Shown here in pieces: positions 35,530-45,946 of a DNA stretch of 64,000 bases. Source of the stretch: Cycas panzhihuaensis (taxonomy: Eukaryota; Cycadophyta); the NCBI GenBank assembly GCA_023213395.1, contig CM041465.1:200515741-200579740 (forward strand). Reading direction: 5' to 3'. Made by a program: the position numbers and the translations under genes. The notes below the pieces were generated by a model. That model was given only the letters and a program-made list of their open reading frames with translations. It was not told the DNA's origin and ran no database searches. Each line of letters opens with the position of its first letter. Within the stretch, counting starts at the first letter, position 1.

Positions 35530-36740
35530 TTAGGTTCATCCATGAAGGATAATTAAAAATTATAAGATAAAAATTAAAACTAATTAAATAATTGGTCCCA
35601 CTTATTGAGACATTTTCTAAGCCTGGTGAGTTATCTAACTCTTTAGAGTATTTCTTTCTATCATTAGGTTTAGGCCAGTACTTTTCCATTGAAAGTCCTC
35701 CTCCTTAGGGAGAAGTAAAGAGTTGTGATTTAGTAGAGATTGTCCCTATTTCACTAGGTTTTTTATCTACTTCTCAGTCTTTGGGTCTGACTTATCAATC
35801 CTTAGTTTCGTATTCTTCTTGTAATGAAGAAATGACTTTACATTCTATTACATCTTACGAAGAAACACTTATGAGATAAACTATTAATATAAAATTTCCT
35901 CTCTTTACTCAAAGCCATTTCTCATAGGTTTTATGTTTGCCTTCGATGGCAAATACTTTAGTTTCTTCCACTATGTATGATTCTTTGAATAATCATGTGA
36001 TTTCTTTTCCATATGATGTGTCTGTTAATGTTATGCCTCTTTTCTCTTGTTCTTCTCTTTTTACTACATGGTTAAATAGATATGAGAAAAAGATGTTGTT
36101 GTATAGGTACCCTGACCTAGAATCAAATGGCAAGGTTATTAATTCATGTGATATGCTTCAAGGGAATCGAAGTGCTCCCACTTGAATATAGGAAGTGAAT
36201 TTGGTTTTTACTATTTCTTTTCTTTCTCATTCTTTGATTAATGATTTTCTATCATCCCTCATCTTGATATATTTATCTAATCAAGACTGTTATTCTTATT
36301 ATAAGGAATTTAAATAGAGCTTTACATTGATTGGGGAATTTATTGATAGGCCTATTCCTTTCTTTCATGTTTCTTCAATCCTTGAGTTTGTTCCCACTTA
36401 TTCAAACCCTTTGGTTGATCCTACCTTACATTTTAGGCCTTCTTCTTTATCCACTGATCTACTAAAGAATTTACTCCTTGTCGATATTTTCCACTTAGAT
36501 CACTTTGAAAATGATGAGGTGATTCTCAAACATCTTGTAGAATCATCTCGTAATCTTCTCTCTAGTCATTATAGGTTGGGTTTTTCAAAAGTAATATAAC
36601 TCGATTCACTGTTAGTTGATCATTCTTAACCTCAAGAGATACTTTCTCTTATAGATCCTACTCCTTCTCACTTTGAAGAGGGAAATCCTATGCTTTTGGA
36701 GCAAACTATAGATTTTGAATTAGAATTAGGGGATGCTCCT
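35530..36740 (+). pseudogene. D2 post-protease frame of unknown role
   Basis: Two open stretches, 35937-36185 (SLNNHVISFPYDVSVNVMPL, LFTTWLNRYEKKMLLYRYPD) and 36327-36599 (PTLHFRPSSLSTDLLKNLLL), lie between stops. Base and codon use look like the gag-protease frame before them, rich in TCT, CTT and TTC. The whole runs to about 36740 (EEGNPMLLEQTIDFELELG). No RT, RNase H or integrase motif appears. It may be the protein linker that precedes RT in the autonomous relative, left when the polymerase was lost. I do not recognise its function. Confidence 0.45.
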
Positions 36741-36759
36741 TAGATGAATCTACAATAAG

Positions 36760-36885
36760 TATAAACTATGACTTCAAGAAATTCATCTACTAAAGAGTAT
36801 AAACTATGGTAGACATCTAGTCTCTGCAATGAGGATAAACTATGGCTTAGAATTCTTTTATTGCCTAATGAGCTAAAACTATGGG
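36760..36885 (+). repeat. TAAACTATG motif cluster in D2
   Basis: The motif TAAACTATG or TAAAACTATG occurs at about 36762, 36800, 36835 and 36874, spaced 35-39 bases, in otherwise unalike units. Related words recur at about 37529, 37558, 37580 and 38107 and in both copies of the 3' internal end. Confidence 0.7.
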
Positions 36886-38391
36886 AAATTCCTTTTTTTA
36901 GTAATTTCTCATCTCCTCTTAAGTTGTTCTTACTTTCATAAAAGATTTTACTAGTGATCACATAAGTCTATTGCCCCCTCTAGTATATACATTGATTGTG
37001 AATATTCTCTTTCATGGTTATTGATCTTTTTCTCTTTTGATCTCTACACTTAAGAGAAATTTGGGATTCCAGCTTTATCATTTACCCTCATCATTAAAAG
37101 AGAGATTTATTCATCAACTTCAAATATTTCATTGATTGCTTATATCATACCTTTATTTACTAGTCTTTTATCCTCATGATTCCTTCTTAGTCATTTATCA
37201 CCTATGATTTTCTCTTTTTTCCTTTTATTATACTTGGTTCTCTCTATCTATATTTTGAGGTGAATACTTATTTTTTCACATTCTCTTTATGTTTGGAGAT
37301 ATCATGATTATGATCTCCTCCTTCTCTTATAGTTTAATCCTTAAGGAGATTGGTTTCTTTCATCTTGGTTTCATTAAAAAGGATAGATCCTTACTACTTC
37401 GAGTAAAAGAACTTCAAAATTATAGGGTTATGAATATTTTCTTGTAAATATCAAAAAAATAAAGTGAAAGGTAAAAGTTTATTTAAAAAGAAGAAGAAGA
37501 AGAAGAAGTAAAAAGAAATACAGTAGTATAAACTACCATTACTTAAGAATGAGTATAAACTACCACTCTAAAAAGAGTATAAACTGTTAGTTTTTGAAGA
37601 TAAAGATTTAAGTAGTTTGGAGGTTAAGATTATGTGTTTAAGAATAAAATAAAGTATTAGAAAGGATAGAACCACACAAGAATAATGGACTAGGGAGGAT
37701 CTTGATAGGGGTCAAGATCTTAAAAGCTTCTTGCTCCTGGAAGAAGCCAATTAGGGATCTAATATACTTGGAAAACTAGTTATTTATTGAGTGAGATCAA
37801 TCTTTCATCCATAAACAACATGTTTTTCTTATGATATATTATATGAATATGGCTTTTACTCTGTGTTTATATAATCTATTAGGAGTATGATGTGAATTAT
37901 ATAAGTCTTTCTTTTCAAGAAGACTTATATTATTCCATCTTCTACTTTTATAACCCTATTACCATTTGCTTTAAATGGTTTTATATTTATAAAAATATAA
38001 TCACTAATTCTTTCCATCTACTCCCTTTTATCTTTTGTTTGTCTCTTATCCTTCATTATTTTTTATAATCTTTTTCTTCTAAGACCTCTTTACACTTCAA
38101 AATGAGTATAAACTATCATATACATATTAAACAAAACTTCAAATATATATATATATATATGGCAATAGAACAAAAAAGAGAAAAAATATATATAAATCAT
38201 TATATGTTTTCATAGATCATCACACTTATGAATATATATCACATTTAATTTATAAAAGGGAAATAAGGTAGAAAGAGTTTAGAGTTAATCATCCACTATA
38301 CACAAGTTTTGAAGAAAGGTGATAATATATACATATATATCTACAAAAGAGCATAGTACATCTATCACTCATGTGACTCATGTTACAATAC
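36886..38391. other. D2 non-coding stretch with microsatellites
   Basis: There is no frame with a family motif. It contains (AAG)n at 37488-37508, (AT)9 at 38143-38160 and isolated TATAAACTA words. It separates the gag-protease part from the antisense PMD-like frame. Confidence 0.5.
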
Positions 38392-40198
38392 TTAAGGCTC
38401 ACAAAATGCCTCACATATCTCTCCTATCCCTCTATACATATAAAATATAGTCATCTTTGTGAGCCTTGGTGAGATTTTTCCTATGCTCCTAGCTCTGTCC
38501 TCTCTCCCCTCTCTAGAGTCAGTCCATATGTTGACTCCATATGTGGTGGAAGATGATGCTCTTGTTGAAGTATAGTGCTCCCTAATGGAGTAGCACATAA
38601 TCCTACCTATGCCAATGTCATCCTCCATAGGTGACGTCTCTCATCTTCTATAGCCCTAAGCTCTAACTCATGTAGTCTCAACCCTATCCTCGTGTATAAG
38701 AACATGTCTTAAGCTCATAAGGCATGGCTAAAGTACCTAATCTAGTGTCCCAATAGCATGCGATCTACCATGTTCCATGCTATAGCCTCCTTTTATGTAA
38801 GCACATAGGGGAATATCAAGTATAAAACTCTCCTTACCTCTGAGAGAGTCACACTCTCATCATCTATCCATAGAAAACATATAAATTGTGATCAGTCTCT
38901 TATGTAGAGCGTAAATAATCAACAAGGTTGTAATTTGATATGTTAAAAACCAATTAATTAATATTCCTGCTGGCTCACTTCCTTCTACTTGCTCTGCTAT
39001 TATCTCTTCCTCTGGTTGTGTAATTCCCTCTCCTTGAGGCTCTTGGGGAGCCTCATGGGTAGGTTCCCCATCTCCTCCTCTGCTCCTACCTCCTCCTCTC
39101 CCCTACTCATTAATTGACCCTAGCTCTATACTATGTATGGAGCCTCCTCTTCCTCCACCTAGTGCTTCACCTAGCTTCTTGAGCACCTACCTACTCCTCC
39201 CTTCTTTTGGTTGATGCCTCTCCTCTCTCACCTTGACCCATCTCACCATGACTACCATCTCTACATCCTCTACCTTCTGTCTCTCTCCTTATACTTCTCC
39301 CTCCACTAGTGATAGGGACCTATCTTATTACTTCTTTCTTTACTGCATCAACCTTATCATCACTCCACATCGATAACCCCTCATATGCATCCTCTACAAT
39401 CCATCTCCTCATCACTTACTCAATAGGAGACTGTGTGCTCCTCACTATGATGGCTGTCCTATTATGGATTTGAGCTCTTATGTGCCATCTATTCATTCTA
39501 AGATCTATAACTGTTAGCTCTCTTAGTTCTTCTCTTGGCCTCATTAAAGGAATATGATCATACAACTAATACATCAGAATGGAGTTATAAGAGAATCCTC
39601 CTCTCCCATACCTCCTAATCTTGGATAACTATAAGCATATACTATCTACTATGTATTACCTCTAGTTCATCCAAACTCCCCGTTGACACCTCCTTACTAC
39701 TCCTATCTACTAAGCTGTAACCCCTATGAAGTTTTGGGTTCTAACAACCTAGAATATGATGATAAGAGTAGTGATCCTTCGTTTAATAGGAATCCCCCCT
39801 ACCATTTATATGGCCTCAATAGATATGCCATAGGAACTAAACTAGTTAGTAAAACTAGTTAGGTACTAACTATAGGTCATTGAAAACTCATTATCCACTA
39901 CTCTATTGAGTCTAACCCTCTCTCCATCATAATTCACTCCCAATATCATCCTCACATCCCTTAGAGTAATCTCTATGTCTGTAATCACCTATACTTTGAA
40001 GACATTTCATCTTAGAATCTAATAATTAATGAAATCATGCAATATCTTGTAGTCCATCACTAGTTGGGTTGAACCACTTGCCTAGGACAGTCTGCAAGCC
40101 ATCAATATGGCCCAATCTACTTCATCCAACTAACCAACTGGCTCTCTGATAGCCAATCCCTCATTTTCTCATGTCTCTACCTACTCTAGAGGCTGCAT
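38392..40198 (-). pseudogene. Antisense plant mobile domain (PMD)-like frame in D2
   Basis: The minus-strand frame opens at ATG 40198 and stays in one frame for over 300 codons, to about 39180, with scattered TAG, TAA and TGA stops. A frameshift follows, and a second frame ends at TAA 38392. Visible in order are LDEVDWAILMACRLS, QLVMDYKILHDFINY, VITDIEITLRDVRMILGVNY, DGERVRLNR, VRRCQRGVWMN, YNSILMY with LYDHIPLMRPREELREL, VMRRWIVEDAYEGLSMWS, then a charged Gly/Arg/Glu-rich tail. The I-T-L-x-D-V-x-x-I-L-G block followed by D-G-E-x-V is the hallmark of the PMD (aminotransferase-like plant mobile domain) family. PMD domains are known from host genes such as MAIN/MAIL and from transposons. Their biochemical role is unsettled. 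The assignment is by motif only. Confidence 0.6.
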
Positions 40199-41528
40199 CA
40201 CATAAAAATGATTGCATTAGATTCTAATTTTCATGTTGTAAAAATTTTAAATTTTAATTTCTTTCTTTTCAAGTCCAAAAATGTAATAAATTAATAAAAA
40301 ACATAACTATTTACTTAAAACATGAATACATAATAAAAAACACAATTTTTTTTAATACAAAATACAATCTCTTTAATTCAGATATTAATTTTCTAATTAC
40401 ATTTTTAATAATATATTCATATTTTTGGTTGAATGTCAACATTTTTTACTCTGTGAAATTGTATTTTCAGTTAAGAAATTTATTTAACAAAAAAAACTTC
40501 TAGAGAAGACTTACTGCATATCTCACCCCTCATTGTATCTTATTTTTATCTATCTCCTGGAGTTGATTCCTCAATGAGATAGCCTTGGAACACCTCAAAA
40601 AATAAGTGAAAATACCCTCATATAGCTTAATTTTCTAACTCCCACTTATAAAAATGAAATAAAAAATTATTCATTTATCCTTTAAAAAGGGGCCCATTTT
40701 CTCTTTTTCTAAGCAAACAAATTTTCTTTCATCCATAGGGTTTATTTAAGTGAATCTTATCCTTCTATAATCACCATCCTTGGATAAAACCACTTTGAAA
40801 TAAGGAAATGATTTATCCTTTACCCATTAAGTTTGATTATTAACCTTAAAATGCTTATTTGTGGAGCTTTTTAAAGACCTAAATATTACAATCTTTCATT
40901 CATTTTGACTTGTAAATTACCTCTCATCTTGGTCTCCAAGATACTCTCAGCCCTTTTACCTATTAAAGAGCTTAAACTATGACAGTGAAAGCTCTAACAC
41001 CAATTATTAATGAGCTTAAATTATGACAATCAATCTCTAAAGTCCTTCATCCCATTAACAAGCCTAAACTATGATGGAAGGCTTCAAGAAGTCACCTACC
41101 AATGAGTCAAGACTATGATAGTCCAAGTCTTTGAAAATTTACCTATTAATGAGCCCAAAAACTGTGATAATCCATCCTTTATACTCTAGCAAAAGGACCT
41201 TTCCTCTAAAGTGTGGTAATGAGAGGTAAATTATGACTAATTAGGTTTTTAAGTCTCATATACTTTGTGAGAATCACTTTTATATTGAATGAGTTTAAAC
41301 TCAATCTGTTTGGGTAAACATTTAGGTAGTACTTCTTTATTATATCATTTTAGAGATGTTAGGGTTCATTTAGTTTGATTCTAATGACACCAGTAGATTA
41401 GTATTCCATTTTATATGCTTCATCCTAACATTTTACTTTTTAATTGAAAATCCTTCACCATCTCATTGTGACCTTTTACCCTCATACTTTTTTTCTAAAG
41501 TAGGAGCTTCAAGTGTCAAGGAGATAAA
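40199..41528 (+). repeat. D2 internal 3' end, second copy
   Basis: The part 40646-41528 matches 29373-30256. It contains the same motif series (TTAAACTATGA near 40972, the decayed ones after it) and ends in the polypurine tract AAGGAGATAAA at 41518-41528. The part 40199-40645 is AT-rich with nothing recognised. Confidence 0.75.
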
Positions 41529-43831
41529 TGTTTCATTAAAACTTGGCCTCTTATTCATACTTATCACTTTTAGTAGGTTTCTTATATTGTCTCATGTAAA
41601 AAAGATTGATATAAGATTTGTGTCATATTGTATTAAGCCATGTTTTGATGAAATGTCATAATTATTTTGTTGGATAATATATATTGAATAATGATGTTAT
41701 ATTATATATTCCCTTACCTATTGATGAATGATAACTATGTCCATTAGATCTCTCTTTATGATAATTCTAACTCAAGTTTCCTTTAGAACATTTATTTGTT
41801 TCATTCTTCTATTTTTATTTCACTCTTTCATGATCGTTTTTTATCATTTTTGGGCTTATGCTTATAGTTTTCATCCTCTTTGGGCTTGATTGAGTTATTT
41901 GTGCTTAAATATTTTGATAAAAGAATAGTTTTGAATTTTCAATGAGTTAATTTTACCTCTTAATTCATCACATTTTTGGTGCTACCAAAAATGTGATTAA
42001 TCGCATTTTATGAAGAAAATCACATTTTTCGTTGTTTATAAAATGTGACTAGTCACATTTTTTATTGTCATGCATGTAAATTTTTTTTTTAGCATGCTAG
42101 TTTTGTATGCTGCTACCTAGGCTTGATGGAAACCTACCTCTTTGATGCCCAGGACTCTTTAAAACCCTATATTGATGTTTCATTTATGAATTGAAGAGTG
42201 AGAGATCAAGTTTTTGGTAGGATTTTTCTTGAGATTTTCAAAGATTTTCTTGACTACTATTTGGAGAATTGTTGGAAGAGAAAGTGAAGTAGAAAGGAAG
42301 AATTTTGAAGCCCTACTTTGTTGATCTTTTGCTACATAAATCTTGATGGTTGATGCTCTTAAAGTATATGGTTTCTTGCAAGTTTTTTAGCTTTAAACTT
42401 CTTTTTCTTGGTCTCAGTAAGATCTTTCCTATTGTGATTTGTTATGATTCAACAATTCTTTTGGTGATTATTTGCAATTAAAATTATTCCTCTCTTCTTC
42501 CTAATATCTGAGATACTTTTGTTGTAATTTTTTCCTTAGGAAACTTCATTAAAAGTTCAACCCTTTGTGGGAAGAGCAAGGGCAAATTATTATAAAGAAT
42601 GATCATCTCTTCACTAATGAAATAACTACTCTTTCCCATTTTTCTCAGCTGTCTAAATCCCCAAGAGATCTAGTTTCATCCTTTCTTATTTATAACTGCT
42701 ACTGTGTTGATTATTCTTCCGCCTCTTCCTTTTCCTTTATTGGTTTTAAAGGAAATTTGAATAAGTTTGATTACCTTTGAAAGAGAGAAAGCTATTATGA
42801 GACAGAACTTCATCAATAGAATAGAGATTGTATAAAATTGATAGCATTATTTCATTTAATTGCATTCTCTTCATTTCTTATTATTTAAGAAAGGAAATTT
42901 GAATATGTGAATGATATATATTTATTACAATTAGATTGCATAAGATTCAAGGATCCTATGGCATCTAAAAGACTCTATTTGTGACAGAATCTCTCTAATT
43001 TTCTAGTCTATTATTTGTTTATAAATGATGATTTGATTATGGTTGATTGCATGTAATTTTTTGTGGTTTGAATACTATTTGTTATAGTAGAAATACGTCT
43101 TTAAAATCTCTTACTTTCTTTTGAGTTCATTCTCCAAAATAAGATAATATGTAATTGAAACAAAAGCTTCAGATAAGCATCGCATGCTATTTGATTTCCT
43201 ATCAATTTATATATGTAGTTGCATGTTATGTTAGTTGCATTTCATATTAACTTTCCTTGTTTAAAAAGTATATTTTGCATCTAGAAGAAATAATGTTTTA
43301 TTTATTTTAGAGTGCTTCATTTTATACAAAGAAAAAGGACATTACATGCATGATTAGTTCTCTTACTTGTTTGATTAAAAAGAATTTGGACAGATCTTGT
43401 AGTTTCACTATTTACTTTTGGGATTACATTTCATTATAAATACAAAAAAAAAAAAGGAAAAATAAAAACCCTACTATTACTTAACCCTTATTCCTTTATT
43501 TTAGTAAAATTCAAAAGGTTGAAAGAATATGAGGAAAGGAGTCCTTAGGAGGAACACAAGATACATTGTTAATGTAATCCTAAATTTAGAACTCCTCCAT
43601 CTGATTGTGTAGCCTAGTGGATTTAATCACCCTCTTTTTAGATCCTAGCCTTTCGTTACTTCATTTATATCTTAATTAAATGGCATAATTAGGTGGAGAC
43701 TCCTTCTTTAGAGTTGGAAAAGGTGGTCCCTTTGGTTCTCTTAGTCTTCTTATCTCTTATCTTAGACTTGAAACAAAGGAAACATACCACTAATTAGGAG
43801 ATAATTAGTGTAGGTCCAACTAAAGCACACA
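41529..43831 (+). repeat. Third LTR of D2 (complete)
   Basis: 2303 bp, TGTTTCATTAAAAC to AAAGCACACA, followed by target duplication ATAGAC. It pairs with 30257-32551. It contains 22-bp palindromes at 41988-42009 (imperfect) and 42040-42061 (perfect). Confidence 0.87.
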
Positions 43832-43837
43832 ATAGAC

Positions 43838-45946
43838 AATTATATATATAATTTCAACCCAAAATTCATTTCTTAAGTGCTTTTCTTTAAGTATACTCCT
43901 AGCTATTTCAATACTTATTCAATATTTTCTTTTAGTAATCTCATTTTATTATGGGGTATAAGGATTAGAGAATTATTTTCTTATGCCATAATACTTGCAA
44001 TAAGCCTTGAATTTATTTAAAATTAATTCTCCCCTATTATCTGATCTAAGGATTAAAATTCTAAGACCACTCTTCCTTTCCACCAAAATTTTGATGTCCA
44101 TAAAATATTATAGAGCATTTGACTTGAATTTGAGGAAGTAAAGCCATGTTATCCTTGTAAAATTATCAATAAATATCATAAAAAACTTTACTCCTCTAAG
44201 TGAAGGTACATCTATTAGCCCACATAAATCTATATATATCAATTGAAAGGGCCCATTTTCCTCATAACTTCATTGAAAAATCCTTCACTTTACTGCTTTC
44301 CAAGTATATATCCCTCATATAGTTCCCTACTAGGTTCAATAGTAGGAAGTCCAATTACCATATCTATTCTTTTTATTAAGGCCAAACTATTGTAATTTAC
44401 ATGACCAAGTGTTTTGTACCATATTTTACTATCTGTATTAGTTGATACCTTTAAGGTATAATAATCTGTTGGGGGTATGACTAGTTTGAGTAACTTATTA
44501 CTAGCTATTTGACCTTTGCCTATAATTTCTTTGTTCCTTCCTTTATCTTTTATGGTGTAATTTCTATTATCAAAGATCACTTTGTATTTCTATTCCATTA
44601 TTTGACCTACTAAAAGTAAGTTCTTCTTAAGTGCCAGAATATGTAATACATCATTTATGCACATAGTTTCTCTAAAATCAGTTATTATGGAGATATTTTC
44701 TTTTCCATCATCTACTTGAGTGGTGTTATCCCAAAATATAATTTTATTTTTTTTAGAGTTGTTTGACTCAAATTAATATTCCTTATGAGTCATATGCATG
44801 GAACACTCTAAGTTAATATATTAACTATCTTCTTTCTCATTGGCTATAAAGCTTGAAAAAAATAATCTATTATTTTGTCTTTCCTCCACAACTATATTAA
44901 TAATTCCTTTTTGTGAACTTAACCTTTTAGCAAAGTAACTTTCCTCTTAGTGATCATTTCTATGGTAGCAAGAACATTGAATGGTTCCTCTACCTCTTGG
45001 AATCCTACTTCTTTTTCCTTGGTTTCTGCCCCTAAGACCTTGACCTCTTCCTCTTCCTTGAGATCCATAAGTTTGGACTTGATCTTAGCCTTGAAAGTAC
45101 CTTTAATCTTTGTACTAATTTTTTCCTTGATAGAATTGGTTTAGGCCTTGTCCTTGATAGTTGCCTTAACCTTGAACTTGAAATCCTTAATCTTGATGAT
45201 AACCTTAGAAGCCTTGACCTTGTACTTGAAACAGGTTTCTAGGTTGACCTCTACCTCTAGAGGATTGACCTCTATCCCTAGAACTTTATCCTTGATATAT
45301 AGGTCAAATTTTTACCTTAGTAGAAAAAGTATACTTAAGAGATTTACTTCCTCATTTCTTTTCTTCAACTACCAGTAGCATGGCACTTAGTTGATCTATT
45401 TTAAGGGTGCTAAAATCCTTAGAAACTTCTATGCTAATGGCACTATTTCAAAATACTTTATATCACTTACACACATTAATTTTTTTTTAACTACTCTTTG
45501 TTCATTAATCACCTCTCTTAAGGCCCTCATTTGGTTAACTAGGGCTTTGATCATTGTAATAAAATCATTAACTCCTTCATGAGTAGTCATCCTTAGATTC
45601 TTAATTTTACTCTTTAAAGTTTAAAGCTTTAATGATGCTACTGCTTTATATGTCATCTTTAGTGCATCCCATGCCTCCTTTGATGTTACTGCTTCACTAA
45701 CCCTTAGGAAGATATGATCCTCTAGTATGCAATAGATAAAAGCAAGTGTTTATTATGTCTCTTTTTATTCTCCTTGAAACTTTTCTTCTCATCCTCTATG
45801 GCATTTTTAGTAAGCAATCCATATCCTATATTAAGAAGTTTCCATATATCTTTGGCAATAAAGGTTAGCTTCATACAACTACTTTAATTAAGAAAATTTA
45901 TGTCATCAAACTTAGGCACTATAATATTTCTAATATTTGATGCCAT
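43838..45946 (-). pseudogene. A1 gag, protease and first part of integrase
   Basis: Gag starts at ATG 45946 (MASNIRNIIVPKFDDINF). Its C-terminal part at about 45330-44950 is Gln/Gly-rich on the minus strand (DRGQSSRGRGQP, then repeats of F-Q-x-Q-G-Q-G type, then SQGRGRGQGLRGR). A knuckle remnant follows (CSCYHRNDH, about 44960). The protease shows the INLECSMHMTHKEY-type block (about 44815-44770). The GAG-pre-integrase (44580-44290) reads IWYKTLGHVNYNSLALIKRI and ELYEGYILGKQ. Integrase continues with LRSDNRGELILNKF and RNEFWVEIIYIIVYC up to D2. The plus-strand frames at 44950-45582 are shadows of the Gln/Gly-rich part. Confidence 0.82.

Larger units (their letters stand above)
28879..43831 (+). 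mobile_element. Gypsy-like element array D2 with three LTRs
   Basis: It is flanked by identical ATAGAC at 28873-28878 and 43832-43837, in A1 integrase. The contents in order are an LTR fragment (28879-29372), an internal 3' end (29373-30256), a full LTR (30257-32551), an internal region (32552-41528) and a full LTR (41529-43831). Both full LTRs are preceded by polypurine tracts (AAGGGGGCAAA, AAGGAGATAAA). The internal region encodes a gypsy-type gag and an aspartic protease on the plus strand and a PMD-like frame on the minus strand. RT, RNase H and integrase were searched for by motif and not found. The element therefore looks non-autonomous. Confidence 0.82.

Noticed and set aside
38392-38628. 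Stand-alone small host gene on the minus strand
   Set aside because: It is the tail of the longer PMD-like frame after a frameshift and lies inside D2, between its gag-protease part and its 3' LTR.
44950-45582. Three Leu/Ser/Thr-rich plus-strand frames in a row
   Set aside because: They are the reverse reading of the Gln/Gly-rich tail of A1 gag. The periodic TTGACCT/CTTGA words come from CAAGG repeats on the other strand.
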